In this document: positions 46,787-55,071 of the stretch, piece by piece
How the letters are laid out: each line of letters opens with the position of its first letter
Position numbering within the stretch: the stretch's first letter is position 1
DNA from: a virus
Length of the DNA: 64,000 nucleotides
Reading direction: 5' to 3' (one strand)
IMG/VR virus record: IMGVR_UViG_3300027861_000017
Location: 1-64,000 of that record
Position numbers and translations under genes: made by a program
The notes under the pieces: model-generated
Databases searched by the model: none
What the model saw: the letters and a program-made list of their open reading frames with translations, nothing else
Told to the model about the DNA's origin: nothing

Positions 46787-47343
46787 CACTCCTCCCTCTC
46801 CTCAGCTTCAATTAGTCTTTTAGCCCATGCAAGATACTCGTCAATGTGTAGACGTGGATCGGCTTTTATGTCAGGTAGTCCTGGTTTATCGTCCATAATC
46901 TGCTCGATAGTTTCAGGCTTAATGGGTGGATCTATGATCAAAACATCTTTATTCTGATCAAATGCCTTACATGCCTCTGTAAACCCATCTACGAATGAAT
47001 TGAAATACAAATCCCCCTTATTAGGTATACCATACCTAAGCCTGTCAGGGTCAATAACTCGCACTAACCTGTCTAAACCATCAGCTGTATAATCGTTATA
47101 GCTCTCCCCTAAGTCTAGATACACATTATCAATATCTTCTGGTACCTCCCCAAACCATATAATAGCCACTCTTTTTGTTTTAGGCTCTTCTTTTACCTCT
47201 TTAAAGATATGATCTTTTTTACAATCAGCTTCTTCACATAGCCTTGCTGCTGCTGCATCGCAATGATTACACGGTAAATCACCAACATAATACTCATGCT
47301 CAAAAACCTTCCCACCTATCTCTACTCTATCTGATTCTTTCAT
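46786..47343 (-). CDS. Hypothetical protein with Cys pairs (185 aa)
   Basis: An N-terminal DLPCNHCDAAAARLCEEADC cluster is followed by RVAIIWFGEVPEDIDNVYLD, RVIDPDRLRYGI, VLIIDPPIKPETIEQIM and a helical tail LAWAKRLIEAEEREE. The 151-aa protein at 49.6 kb has a similar order (Cys cluster, ILKPLDDVKL, HPDRVTIDV, YVSPPIIKKES), so the two may be paralogous. Confidence 0.65.
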   Translation of the reverse strand: MKESDRVEIGGKVFEHEYYVGDLPCNHCDAAAARLCEEADCKKDHIFKEVKEEPKTKRVAIIWFGEVPEDIDNVYLDLGESYNDYTADGLDRLVRVIDPDRLRYGIPNKGDLYFNSFVDGFTEACKAFDQNKDVLIIDPPIKPETIEQIMDDKPGLPDIKADPRLHIDEYLAWAKRLIEAEEREE

Positions 47344-47352
47344 ATCTCCCTC

Positions 47353-47523
47353 TTATTCCTTACTTAGTATATATTTACAAAGTGATATTATAGTTTCTTC
47401 AGTATCAGATAGAGGATCATCGGCTGATCCTAATACACGCTTTCTTTGTCTGTATAAAACATAGCAATCCTTAAATAAAATGTTATAATGTGAATCGCTT
47501 TCATGTACTTTGTCTATTTCCAT
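47353..47523 (-). CDS. Short hypothetical protein (56 aa)
   Basis: ATG 47523 follows GAGG at 5 bases. The product reads MEIDKVHESDSHYNILFKDC, then YVLYRQRKRVLGSADDPLSD and a helical end. Function unknown. Confidence 0.6.
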   Translation of the reverse strand: MEIDKVHESDSHYNILFKDCYVLYRQRKRVLGSADDPLSDTEETIISLCKYILSKE

Positions 47524-47582
47524 GTATACCTCTTATCTTTTTTTATTGGAGGAGAAGTTGTTCTCTATGTAGCTTTTGTCTA

Positions 47583-47663
47583 TTACTGTTTAACTACGGC
47601 AACAAAAAACCATGCTATAGCCCACACTACACCAATAATGCATACACATTCTGGCCAACCCAT
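47583..47663 (-). CDS. Short membrane peptide (26 aa)
   Basis: ATG 47663 follows AGGAG at 8 bases. The peptide MGWPECVCIIGVVWAIAWFF plus VAVVKQ is one hydrophobic helix. TAA TAG double stop follows. Confidence 0.5.
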   Translation of the reverse strand: MGWPECVCIIGVVWAIAWFFVAVVKQ

Positions 47664-47673
47664 ATTGTTTCTC

Positions 47674-47904
47674 CTATTGCGCAACCTGCCGTTGCATAAA
47701 CTTCCTATACTCTTCCTGAAAGACTTCCACATCATACACCCCGCCATCTAACTCATACAAGGCACTCATAACATCTTCTGCCTTCTCAGATGTAGAGCTA
47801 ACTTCACCCTCTATGCCCATCTCCATCATTAGTTCGTTTATTGCCATGTATAGATATATTAGTTTTTCTCTGCTTATTTTACTATCTGGTAATCTTGGAT
47901 GCAT
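47674..47904 (-). CDS. Small helical protein (76 aa)
   Basis: The sequence is helical and charged: SREKLIYLYMAINELMMEMG, SEKAEDVMSALYELDGG, VEVFQEEYRKFMQRQVAQ. No family recognised. Confidence 0.6.
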   Translation of the reverse strand: MHPRLPDSKISREKLIYLYMAINELMMEMGIEGEVSSTSEKAEDVMSALYELDGGVYDVEVFQEEYRKFMQRQVAQ

Positions 47905-47915
47905 ATTTTACCCTC

Positions 47916-48380
47916 CTAACTATTATCAACCAACATTTTCAATACCTTCTTCATCTTGTCATCTTGTAGCGCATTTTTTATTAAAGATATTGTTTCCAAT
48001 AACCCTTCCATTCTATAGGTATTAATACCTTCTAGGGCTTTATTTATTTCCTGTATATCTCTTTTAAGAGGTTCTAGGCTCTCTCTAACTTTATCCACCC
48101 TTTTATACATAGATGGCATTTGGCTGTCCATCTCTTCAAACATAGCATAAGAAGACTCTAATTGCTCATCCAAGGCTTCCCTATATGCCTTTTTGATCCT
48201 TGCAGACCACCCTTTAAATATAACAACATCCTCATCTAACGCTTCGAGGCCTGTTTCTATATCTCGTTTTGATTTTGCTATATACTGTATAACTATCTCG
48301 CCAGCTTCTACATCATCCTCAAACGATTTGAATTTATCAGCTATTTCCTTTGGTACGTATATGTGTTCTTTTTCACCCAT
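47916..48380 (-). CDS. Coiled-coil protein (154 aa)
   Basis: Long heptad-rich helices dominate: IADKFKSFEDDVEAGEIVIQ, IKKAYREALDEQLESSYAMF, KVRESLEPLKRDIQEINKAL and LLETISLIKNALQDDKMKKV. Function unknown. Confidence 0.65.
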   Translation of the reverse strand: MGEKEHIYVPKEIADKFKSFEDDVEAGEIVIQYIAKSKRDIETGLEALDEDVVIFKGWSARIKKAYREALDEQLESSYAMFEEMDSQMPSMYKRVDKVRESLEPLKRDIQEINKALEGINTYRMEGLLETISLIKNALQDDKMKKVLKMLVDNS

Positions 48381-48556
48381 TATTCTTCCCCCTCTTCATC
48401 TATTAATTCTATGCCTACTAGGGATCTATTTCTATATGTTCCTTTCTCCCTCAACCACATCTCCATAAAATGAACCTCGGTAAAAGTTACATGCTCTTCT
48501 CCCATGCCAAACCCATCTGGAGTGCAACACCTTTCTACACATATAAATTTAATCAT
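48380..48556 (-). CDS. Short hypothetical protein (58 aa)
   Basis: ATG 48556 follows GGGGAAG. TAA 48380 overlaps the next start (TAATG). The product reads MIKFICVERCCTPDGFGMGE, then HVTFTEVHFMEMWLREKGTY and an acidic tail. Function unknown. Confidence 0.6.
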   Translation of the reverse strand: MIKFICVERCCTPDGFGMGEEHVTFTEVHFMEMWLREKGTYRNRSLVGIELIDEEGEE

Positions 48557-48567
48557 TATTCTTCCCC

Positions 48568-48660
48568 TTAATACAATAATAAAAACGACCTAACTCCCAT
48601 TACGACCATAAGAACGCCAACACCACAAAAGGTTATTGAAAATACAATATCCCAGAACAT
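48568..48660 (-). CDS. Short membrane peptide (30 aa)
   Basis: ATG 48660 overlaps the upstream stop (TGATG) and follows GGAGGA. It encodes one membrane helix: MFWDIVFSITFCGVGVLMVV and a short basic-hydrophobic end. Confidence 0.55.
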   Translation of the reverse strand: MFWDIVFSITFCGVGVLMVVMGVRSFLLLY

Positions 48661-49091
48661 CATTCCTCCTCCCCATAGTAACAATCTAGTAAGTCTTTTA
48701 TATCCTCTTCATCCCATCCATCATACTCTAAAGCTAATTGAGTTTCCTGACGATCACCCTCTTCAGATTCCCACTCACAACCACCGTCCAAAAATTGAGG
48801 GCAATAGATACCACAATCTCCATTAATGCCCACTACTTCGCATACTGACATTCCAGCCGGATAATTACCATCTATAAAAGCCATAGCGTTACCACAATTA
48901 TCTACGTCTTCCATAGTACGTATAGGTTTATACCCGCCATTAGCAGCAGCTTCCCCATAACCATCATACACTTCCTTCCTAGACTCTATGGCAGTTTCTT
49001 TCAACTCTCTTATGGAAGCCTTTTCTGGGAGTTTATCTAGGGCTATTTCCTTAGCTCTTTTATCTAATTCATTTCTAGGACTAAATGTCAT
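48660..49091 (-). CDS. Hypothetical protein with Cys residues (143 aa)
   Basis: A charged N-terminal helix (RNELDKRAKEIALDKLPEKA) leads to EAAANGGYKPIRTMEDVDNC, AFIDGNYPAGMSVCEVVGIN and CGIYCPQFLDGGCEWESEEG. The Cys spacing hints at metal binding. The tail is acidic. Function unknown. Confidence 0.65.
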   Translation of the reverse strand: MTFSPRNELDKRAKEIALDKLPEKASIRELKETAIESRKEVYDGYGEAAANGGYKPIRTMEDVDNCGNAMAFIDGNYPAGMSVCEVVGINGDCGIYCPQFLDGGCEWESEEGDRQETQLALEYDGWDEEDIKDLLDCYYGEEE

Positions 49092-49342
49092 TATTCTTCC
49101 CCAATCTTCATAATAAGTTCTTTAAAAGTTGGTGCTGTGGTAACACTCCATGGGAAGCCACTGACAAGTGTTACGTCACCATCATCATTCATTTCTATTT
49201 CATAGCCATCCCTTATTAGAATACCCATCTTCTTAATCCCAGCCTCCATAATGTCAGACTCACTGCGTAACTTACTATAACCTTTCACACAATCCTTAAG
49301 ACAACTATTACATATTTCAAGTTCTTCTATTTCTTCACTCAT
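49091..49342 (-). CDS. Small Cys-pair protein, tandem paralogue (83 aa)
   Basis: MSEEIEELEICNSCLKDCVK is followed by LRSESDIMEAGIKKMGILIR and beta strands. The gene directly upstream has MSEERDLSGICEICNVESIK and LRSELNIIKAGIEKLNKFM, so the two are tandem duplicates. Confidence 0.65.
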   Translation of the reverse strand: MSEEIEELEICNSCLKDCVKGYSKLRSESDIMEAGIKKMGILIRDGYEIEMNDDGDVTLVSGFPWSVTTAPTFKELIMKIGEE

Positions 49343-49617
49343 TATTCTTTCTCCCCTACCATTTCAATCAAACTTAATAATGTTGATGCAGATTCTAATT
49401 TTGTTCCAACTTCGTCTATTAAATATACATACCGTTTATTAACGAAATAATTCATCTCACACTCTATGGTTCTGTCATCAAACCCAGTCATGAATTTATT
49501 TAATTTCTCAATTCCAGCCTTTATAATATTAAGCTCGGAGCGCAACCTGTCATTCTCTTTTATGGACTCAACATTACATATCTCACATATACCGCTTAGA
49601 TCTCTTTCTTCACTCAT
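49342..49617 (-). CDS. Small Cys-pair protein, tandem paralogue (91 aa)
   Basis: ATG 49617 follows AAGGAGG at 7 bases; the upstream in-frame ATG lies inside the preceding gene. CxxC pair, a long helix (LRSELNIIKAGIEKLNKF), then strands (NKRYVYLIDEVGTKLESA). Paralogue of the next gene downstream. Confidence 0.65.
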   Translation of the reverse strand: MSEERDLSGICEICNVESIKENDRLRSELNIIKAGIEKLNKFMTGFDDRTIECEMNYFVNKRYVYLIDEVGTKLESASTLLSLIEMVGEKE

Positions 49618-50065
49618 TATTATCCTCCTTCTCAAATCTTTCAAGATCATCTTCCCATGCACAATATTTATCGTAGAAATCTTCTACTGAGTTAAACCAT
49701 TCTGTTCTTGGTCTCCTAGCTATTAGCTCTTCATGAGATTCTTTTTTTATTATTGGAGGGGACACATACACACATCTTAATCCGTCATCTGGATGAACAT
49801 CTATGGTAACTCGATCTGGATGTATAAGATCTACATATCCATCAATATAATATGGGTTTAATTTAACATCATCTAATGGTTTCAGTATCTTTAAATTCTT
49901 TGATAATTTAACCTTCTGGATAATCCAGTAAGCATTTTCTAATTTCGGTTCTTCCCTATCCTCTTTCTGTTTCATTGTTGCTAATTGATCTATGCATTTC
50001 TCACACCTTCCACATGAAAAATTCCCGACACAGATATCCCCACTGTATTGATTTTCATCTTTCAT
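49610..50065 (-). CDS. Hypothetical protein with Cys cluster (151 aa)
   Basis: The N-terminus GDICVGNFSCGRCEKCIDQL suggests metal binding. DGYVDLIHPDRVTIDVHPDD, LRCVYVSPPIIKKESHEEL and WFNSVEDFYDKYCAWEDDLE follow, an order like that of the 185-aa protein at 46.8 kb. Function unknown. Confidence 0.65.
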   Translation of the reverse strand: MKDENQYSGDICVGNFSCGRCEKCIDQLATMKQKEDREEPKLENAYWIIQKVKLSKNLKILKPLDDVKLNPYYIDGYVDLIHPDRVTIDVHPDDGLRCVYVSPPIIKKESHEELIARRPRTEWFNSVEDFYDKYCAWEDDLERFEKEDNNE

Positions 50066-50068
50066 AAT

Positions 50069-50311
50069 TTATCCCTCCCTACTATCTAGAGCTTCATCTA
50101 ATTCTTCCAAGATCTCAAATATTGAACGCCTAACTCTTGGTTTATATAGTTGCTCTTTTCCCTCCATATCCGGTATAAACTGAACTATGGGTTTCCCCGC
50201 CCTCAACTGACAATCAAAAGGTTCACCATCATGGTAGGGAGTTGGCTCCGACCTATGGCCCCTACAGCCACCTCTCTCACAAAAATCTTTTTTATTACAA
50301 ACATACCTCAT
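50069..50311 (-). CDS. Cys-rich protein with LEELDEALDSRE tail (80 aa)
   Basis: ATG 50311 follows GGAGAG. The first part (YVCNKKDFCERGGCRGHRSE, EPFDCQLRAGKPI) resembles small phage Cys proteins. The end RRSIFEILEELDEALDSREG carries the same tail motif as the membrane proteins at 29-33 kb, though 18 kb away. Confidence 0.7.
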   Translation of the reverse strand: MRYVCNKKDFCERGGCRGHRSEPTPYHDGEPFDCQLRAGKPIVQFIPDMEGKEQLYKPRVRRSIFEILEELDEALDSREG

Positions 50312-50313
50312 AA

Positions 50314-50787
50314 TCAACTCTCCTCCGCATGATGATCTACATCGCCATCGTTTAATCTCTTAGCTGTGTTTAAAAATATTGCCGCTAATTCATCCGAATA
50401 TCCGAATCTCTTTTGATTCATTAATATGCTCTTCATTATATTGCCATCCTTGTATCTAAAACTAGCTGACTTCCAATCACATATCATTTCTATTAGATCA
50501 ATTAGGTCCATGTCTTTTATACCGTTAGGGTGATATTCTGGATGGTGGCTGTTATGTTTGTTATGATGATTAGCTCCAACTCTTGTCTTCTCTATGTATT
50601 GTTCATGTTCATCAGATCCGTAAGCGTAGGGTTTATGAGTGTGTTTTTCGTATTCTTCTTTTTCGGGAGATTGTAGTTTAGTCTGATCGTGCTCCTCACC
50701 CCTAGTCATCAACTTTCTTATCACAAAATTAAGGTAGTTCCTAACTGTTTCCATGTGTCTTAAAGTCCTGAATTTAGATTCTGTCAT
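50314..50787 (-). CDS. DUF5662-type protein, HD-like metal-binding (157 aa)
   Basis: HMETVRNYLNFVIRKLMTRG, EEHDQTKLQSPEKEEYEKH, GANHHNKHNSHHPEYHPNGI and LIDLIEMICDWKSASFRYKD match the conserved phage and bacterial DUF5662 family. The His/Asp spacing suggests a metal-dependent hydrolase. The reaction is unknown. Confidence 0.82.
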   Translation of the reverse strand: MTESKFRTLRHMETVRNYLNFVIRKLMTRGEEHDQTKLQSPEKEEYEKHTHKPYAYGSDEHEQYIEKTRVGANHHNKHNSHHPEYHPNGIKDMDLIDLIEMICDWKSASFRYKDGNIMKSILMNQKRFGYSDELAAIFLNTAKRLNDGDVDHHAEES

Positions 50788-50796
50788 ATTATCTCC

Positions 50797-51084
50797 TCAA
50801 GATAAATTCCACAAATGTTTTTCGACCATTTGTTTAAACCCGTTATCATCTTTTATGTTTTTTGATAGATATTTTAAAGTATCATTTCTCCAGTAAATGT
50901 AATCTCCCTTAAATTCATACTCACCAATCAAGCATCCCTTGATCATTAAAGTTTTCTCATATTCAAATGGAGATAAGGTATCGTACATTTCAAACTGACA
51001 CTTTCTACATCGGCACAATACCCTCCATCTACCTCTCCTAATACGCTGTACTTGGGAAGTGTTGCAATATACGCATCTATTCAT
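50797..51084 (-). CDS. Zinc-finger protein (95 aa)
   Basis: ATG 51084 is within the upstream gene end. NRCVYCNTSQVQRIRRGRWR with VLCRCRKCQFEMYDT is a zinc finger with a basic loop. The rest (YEFKDGDYIYWRND-like, aromatic) is unassigned. DNA or RNA contact is possible. Confidence 0.65.
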   Translation of the reverse strand: MNRCVYCNTSQVQRIRRGRWRVLCRCRKCQFEMYDTLSPFEYEKTLMIKGCLIGEYEFKGDYIYWRNDTLKYLSKNIKDDNGFKQMVEKHLWNLS

Positions 51085-51298
51085 CTTCCGTTTCACCCCA
51101 AACTGTTACGGATGCATGCTTCATAGCATCTATTAATAATAATATTAGTTCTGGATCGTCTAATTCTATAGTACCGGTGACAGCCCCACCTAAATCTTTC
51201 TGTTTAATCAATATATAATCATCGCCGTCTTCTATATCAAATGATCCATAACAATCGTTGTAGATTGTCCATTTAGTACCCACTGTATATTCTCTCAT
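51077..51298 (-). CDS. Small beta-rich protein (73 aa)
   Basis: REYTVGTKWTIYNDCYGSFD, YILIKQKDLGGAVTGTIELD and a C-terminal helix LILLLIDAMKHASVTVWG. No family recognised. Confidence 0.6.
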   Translation of the reverse strand: MREYTVGTKWTIYNDCYGSFDIEDGDDYILIKQKDLGGAVTGTIELDDPELILLLIDAMKHASVTVWGETEDE

Positions 51299-51308
51299 AT
51301 CCCCATCC

Positions 51309-51617
51309 TTAAAAATAAGTTTCTATCCAACAAACTTTCTTACCGGCCCAATTGCTATCTAATGGGGTGTCTGCCCAATCATACAAGTCTTCCATCGCAT
51401 AATTAAAGTCAACTTGTTCAGCTTCCTCATCTTCGGCCATCCTCTCAAACTCATCTACTAAATTATCTCTCAACCATATTAGATCTTCGTCTAACCCTTT
51501 GTTAATATTAGACAATCTCTTAGCAATTGTACCAGCTAACTCCTGTACTGATATCTCGTAATCGTTTGCCTTATCCCATACGTCTGATAGGTCTAATTTG
51601 TTTATCCAGTTAGCCAT
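51309..51617 (-). CDS. Conserved phage protein (102 aa)
   Basis: MANWINKLDLSDVWDKANDY with ISVQELAGTIAKRLS, LRDNLVDEFERMAEDEEAE and YDWADTPLDSNW belong to a phage family recognised by its MANWIN-LDLSDVW opening. The function is unknown. Confidence 0.75.
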   Translation of the reverse strand: MANWINKLDLSDVWDKANDYEISVQELAGTIAKRLSNINKGLDEDLIWLRDNLVDEFERMAEDEEAEQVDFNYAMEDLYDWADTPLDSNWAGKKVCWIETYF

Positions 51618-51623
51618 TACATA

Positions 51624-51986
51624 TCACCCCTCGTACCTTATTTCTCCGTTATTATCTTCCCATTCTAATATGTGTTCATATCTTGAATTATCAGCACCAC
51701 CAACCCACGCATCACATCTTAAGCAACGATCTTCTATCCATATTTCTGGATATGGAACACCATGGTTAATATGGTAAGTAGTACTGCAACCACATTGAGG
51801 ACAAAATACATAAGGCTTTATATCTACTATTTCAGATCTATCTTCCTCATCTCTTATAATACGGACTGATTTAATTAATTCTTTTAGTTTTCTTTTATTT
51901 AGTTTTTTACCGAGTATCCTTTTCTTCAATTTTCTTGGTAATTTTTGCCCATAATGTGAATTATAATAATATTTATATTTAGCCAT
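51624..51986 (-). CDS. Zinc-ribbon protein (120 aa)
   Basis: The N-terminus is basic (KLPRKLKKRILGKKLNKRKL). The C-terminal half has YVFCPQCGCSTTYHINHGVP and EDRCLRCDAWVGG, a zinc ribbon. It may bind nucleic acid. Confidence 0.65.
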   Translation of the reverse strand: MAKYKYYYNSHYGQKLPRKLKKRILGKKLNKRKLKELIKSVRIIRDEEDRSEIVDIKPYVFCPQCGCSTTYHINHGVPYPEIWIEDRCLRCDAWVGGADNSRYEHILEWEDNNGEIRYEG

Positions 51987-51992
51987 TTTATA

Positions 51993-52358
51993 TTATTCCT
52001 CATAATAATCGTAACTAATCATTACTGCTTCCATCATATTCCAAACCTGCTCGCCTTCACGTATTACTTTACTCATATCGCCAAGGCTAGTGATTACATT
52101 GTTCATTGCATGATTTAGTACATGTTGTTGTATAAATTCTTTTTTAGTCATTATTTTCTCCTTTTTTGTTTTTAATATTATATTCCCATCTGGATGCCTA
52201 GCAATATCTATTTTTATATGATTGCATTCAGGGCAACTAGCCACTAATGGGTACCCTTCATATGTACCAAACTCTTTTACATATTTACATTCATTCCCAT
52301 CACCAACCCAATCGCAAGTTAAGCAATGCAATTTCATATGTTTTATTCTTTGCGACAT
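51993..52358 (-). CDS. Zinc-ribbon protein with C-terminal helices (121 aa)
   Basis: ATG 52358 follows AAGGAGG at 7 bases. KLHCLTCDWVGDGNECKYVK and ASCPECNHIKIDIARHPDG form the ribbon. A helical part (TKKEFIQQHVLNHAMNNVI) ends it. Function unknown. Confidence 0.65.
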   Translation of the reverse strand: MSQRIKHMKLHCLTCDWVGDGNECKYVKEFGTYEGYPLVASCPECNHIKIDIARHPDGNIILKTKKEKIMTKKEFIQQHVLNHAMNNVITSLGDMSKVIREGEQVWNMMEAVMISYDYYEE

Positions 52359-52377
52359 TCTATTACCTCCTTTCCAG

Positions 52378-52638
52378 TTACCACCACTGATCTTTCTTTT
52401 TAATTTGGGTTGAATAGTTTCTAGTATCTGGGCCAACAGAAGTTGAATATGGCCATATATTAAAAAATTTACCAGCTTGTTTATGTGAATCTTCTATTGT
52501 CTCTGTAGCTTTAATTATTTTATCGTATAAAACCAAATCTTCTTCTGTCAAAAAATCTGGGTTTACATCTAATATAGAATTATACCATTGTCGCATTAAA
52601 TCTAGTTCATGCTTCTGAAATTTTACCCCTTTCGACAT
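52378..52638 (-). CDS. Small helical protein (86 aa)
   Basis: KFQKHELDLMRQWYNSILDV, LTEEDLVLYDKIIKATETIE and a polar C-terminus. Overlaps the ParB-like gene end by 16 bases. No family recognised. Confidence 0.6.
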   Translation of the reverse strand: MSKGVKFQKHELDLMRQWYNSILDVNPDFLTEEDLVLYDKIIKATETIEDSHKQAGKFFNIWPYSTSVGPDTRNYSTQIKKKDQWW

Positions 52639-53216
52639 TCTATCCCATCCTTTTTAAATTTCTTCATAAGCTTCTTTTGTTCTGCTTCGCTATTGCATTC
52701 TACGATGATATCAAAGCATACCTCCTCGCCTTCTCCAGAACCCTCACTCCCACTATTGTCTTCTTCGTCCTTTGGTATCCAACACATTATATCTTCTATC
52801 TCATCATCATGAAATCCAGTAATACCTAAATTAACATTTTTACTATCTAAATCATTGAAAATATCTGCAAGTTTAGGATAGTCCCATTTGCCATCAATCT
52901 TATTTAGGGCTGCATTAAGTAACCTCTCATCATCATCATCTAAATCTACAACTTTACAATCAACCTTAGTAAAGCCCAATTCAATCAACACCTTGAACGT
53001 TTGGTGCCCGCCTACTATATTACCAGATCTATCATTAAAGCAAAGAACACCAACATGACCATATCTTTCTATGGAATTCTTTAGATCAATATAATCTTGA
53101 TCGTCTGGCTGTAAATCCACACGGGGATTGTATGGACTTGGGTTTATTTTATTAATGGATAATTTCTTAACCTTAGCTTTATCCATTATCTCTTTTAATT
53201 TCTCTTTAGTCTTCAT
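52623..53216 (-). CDS. ParB/Srx-fold nuclease-like protein (197 aa)
   Basis: KKLSINKINPSPYNPRVDL, DYIDLKNSIERYGHVGVLCF, GNIVGGHQTFKVLIELGFTK (the GGH-x-x box) and LDDDDERLLNAALNKIDGKW match phage ParB-like N-terminal domains. A helix and acidic linker lead to a separate C-terminal FDIIVECNSEAEQKKLMKKF ferredoxin-like strand-helix. Such proteins often pair with DNA methylases or act in phage DNA handling. Here no methylase is seen. Confidence 0.88.
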   Translation of the reverse strand: MKTKEKLKEIMDKAKVKKLSINKINPSPYNPRVDLQPDDQDYIDLKNSIERYGHVGVLCFNDRSGNIVGGHQTFKVLIELGFTKVDCKVVDLDDDDERLLNAALNKIDGKWDYPKLADIFNDLDSKNVNLGITGFHDDEIEDIMCWIPKDEEDNSGSEGSGEGEEVCFDIIVECNSEAEQKKLMKKFKKDGIECRKG

Positions 53217-53454
53217 ATTCCCACCTCTCGCAATTAATAACGGTACATTTAAGTTTTACTTCATCCACTATATTTGGTGGATTAGAGCACATGTCATTAA
53301 ACCAATAACTCAATCCACTAAACTCTAGAGAATGAAACTTACAAGAACTACATGCTCTATTTTTAGGATCACTAACACATTCTCTTTCATGTTCCAATAT
53401 TGCATCTTCAGACCCAGTACGATCACAAAAACCACATTTATACAAAATATGCAT
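53206..53454 (-). CDS. Zinc-finger protein (82 aa)
   Basis: A C2H2-like finger (YKCGFCDRTGSEDAILEHER) is followed by NRACSSCKFHSLEF, DMCSNPPN and VINCERWEYED, a small phage zinc module. Function unknown. Confidence 0.7.
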   Translation of the reverse strand: MHILYKCGFCDRTGSEDAILEHERECVSDPKNRACSSCKFHSLEFSGLSYWFNDMCSNPPNIVDEVKLKCTVINCERWEYED

Positions 53455-53455
53455 A

Positions 53456-53668
53456 TTACTCCTCCAATATACATCTACATGGTTCTATTGCTATATGCAT
53501 GTCTAAAAACTCATCCACATTAACGTTATACTCCAAAGTGTCTCCACACTCAGAACAGGTCATTGTTTCTATACTAAGACTTAAAGAACTCTTAAAATAC
53601 TCTGCAATATCATTGTCAACTAAGTTATCTATATTACTAAATAATACCTCTCTTAATCCCTCTATCAT
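53456..53668 (-). CDS. Small protein with Cys pairs (70 aa)
   Basis: A helical start (EGLREVLFSNIDNLVDNDIA) is followed by IETMTCSECGDTLEYNVNVD and IEPCRCILEE. The four Cys could bind zinc. Function unknown. Confidence 0.6.
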   Translation of the reverse strand: MIEGLREVLFSNIDNLVDNDIAEYFKSSLSLSIETMTCSECGDTLEYNVNVDEFLDMHIAIEPCRCILEE

Positions 53669-53977
53669 TTATTCCTTCCTCCAAACAGTAACTATTGTTT
53701 TGTATTTTCTATCATATACTACTACTAATTCTACATCCCTAAACATTAATAAGTGTTGACATCTATTTGGGGATGTTCTTTTTATTGGAGTAGATATGCC
53801 CTCCTGTATTATATTAATTATCTCGTTGTATTCTTTATTGGTTATTATCCAACCTAATCTTTTAGAGAATCTTTTTTGAGCATGTAGTTTTTGACATTTA
53901 ACATAAGACCTGCATTCGCCTCTAGGGATGCTATGGTTTTTATTTCTTTTTAATCTTTTCTTTACAATACCCATCAC
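53669..53977 (-). CDS. Basic phage protein (102 aa)
   Basis: MGIVKKRLKRNKNHSIPRGE, HAQKRFSKRLGWIITNKEYN and LMFRDVELVVVYDRKYKTIV form a small basic protein of mixed fold. Nucleic-acid binding is possible. No family recognised. Confidence 0.65.
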   Translation of the reverse strand: MMGIVKKRLKRNKNHSIPRGECRSYVKCQKLHAQKRFSKRLGWIITNKEYNEIINIIQEGISTPIKRTSPNRCQHLLMFRDVELVVVYDRKYKTIVTVWRKE

Positions 53978-54189
53978 ATTACCATCCCATCTGAATACTT
54001 AGTGGCTATAGGCTTATAATCTTTCGAGGCTGTCTTATCACACTTCTTGCATCTTATCTTGAGGATGATCTCGCTATGGAAAAATCTATCATCATACCCA
54101 TCAGATTCTTGTTCGTTGTCACAATGTTCACACTTATAGATAGCTGTAAAGTCTCTTCTATGTTGCCGTATAATCTCTTTTATATACAT
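53974..54189 (-). CDS. Zinc-ribbon protein (71 aa)
   Basis: FTAIYKCEHCDNEQESDGYD and IILKIRCKKCDKTASKDYKP make a two-pair ribbon. It overlaps the next gene by 4 bases. Confidence 0.65.
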   Translation of the reverse strand: MYIKEIIRQHRRDFTAIYKCEHCDNEQESDGYDDRFFHSEIILKIRCKKCDKTASKDYKPIATKYSDGMVM

Positions 54190-54195
54190 CTTGTA

Positions 54196-54327
54196 TTATT
54201 CCTCCCTTTCGTCATCTATTATTTCTAAATCCCATTGTGGTATATTTACATTATACTCTTCTTTATCTTTATGGCAATACACTATAATTTCTCCAGTATA
54301 TGCATTGAATATTACAATATGACCCAT
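54196..54327 (-). CDS. Short hypothetical protein (43 aa)
   Basis: ATG 54327 lies 11 bases after AGGAG. The product MGHIVIFNAYTGEIIVYCHK, then DKEEYNVNIPQWDLEIIDDE, looks like a small strand pair. Function unknown. Confidence 0.55.
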   Translation of the reverse strand: MGHIVIFNAYTGEIIVYCHKDKEEYNVNIPQWDLEIIDDEREE

Positions 54328-54328
54328 G

Positions 54329-54703
54329 CTATACTACACTCCTCCTAAATATAAACTTAACCCTCTCCCACCAGCTCATTCTCTCATAAGATACTAGAGT
54401 TTTAAAGGCTTCTCTGTATAACTCATCTAGTTGTTCTATTGTGTCTTTGTTATCGTCTATTGTAGTAGTCATATTATCGAATGTTTCGAAGGGTAGACCA
54501 ACCGCTTTTTGTGCGTCATCATTCATACTAATGACTATCTCTTCACCATCTGCGTTAGTAAATACCCTACCCTTTACCATGTCAGGAGTCATAAATACAT
54601 CTTCATATAGTATAGGATCAAAGATGTATCTGTTAGCCATGTCTCTTATTTCTTTGGAGTCTTTATCGACCTTTATGACTTGTATTTTTCGTATGAGTAT
54701 CAT
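54329..54703 (-). CDS. Hypothetical protein (124 aa)
   Basis: A basic beta start (LIRKIQVIKVDKDSKEIRDM) leads to VKGRVFTNADGEEIVISMND and a C-terminal helix pair (IEQLDELYREAFKTLVSYER, WWERVKFIFRRSVV). Overlaps the preceding gene by 4 bases. Confidence 0.65.
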   Translation of the reverse strand: MILIRKIQVIKVDKDSKEIRDMANRYIFDPILYEDVFMTPDMVKGRVFTNADGEEIVISMNDDAQKAVGLPFETFDNMTTTIDDNKDTIEQLDELYREAFKTLVSYERMSWWERVKFIFRRSVV

Positions 54704-55071
54704 GATCTTAATCTGTTTATAGCATCTTCCATAGTTGGATGTTTCTCATACATTCTTCCCTCTCTTGAACTTCTCTTATGCAATAAAAGTTTCAACATGC
54801 CTGGACCACTAGGCTTTATCTCAAACCGGATCATTCTGTCATGAGCCATAATGACAGCATTAGTAAGAAGGTTAAAATCATATGTTGACCAACCATTATT
54901 GGTGCAATTAACCTCTATTCCATTAGGTCCACATTCTTTCACCTTACCGCATAGATGATGTTCTCCACCCACCAGATCGCAGATCATACCAAAACATTTA
55001 AATTGATTATCGCTCATCCAGGGATAATAATTATTTCTAATACTAACCATCCACTCATCTTTTGTTGTCAT
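54700..55071 (-). CDS. Conserved phage protein (123 aa)
   Basis: SDNQFKCFGMICDLVGGEHH, KVKECGPNGIEVNCTNNGWS, TYDFNLLTNAVIMAHDRMIR, PGMLKLLLHKR and RMYEKHPTMEDAI match a phage family recognised by the LVGGEHH and WSTYDFN motifs. Function unknown. Confidence 0.78.
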   Translation of the reverse strand: MTTKDEWMVSIRNNYYPWMSDNQFKCFGMICDLVGGEHHLCGKVKECGPNGIEVNCTNNGWSTYDFNLLTNAVIMAHDRMIRFEIKPSGPGMLKLLLHKRSSREGRMYEKHPTMEDAINRLRS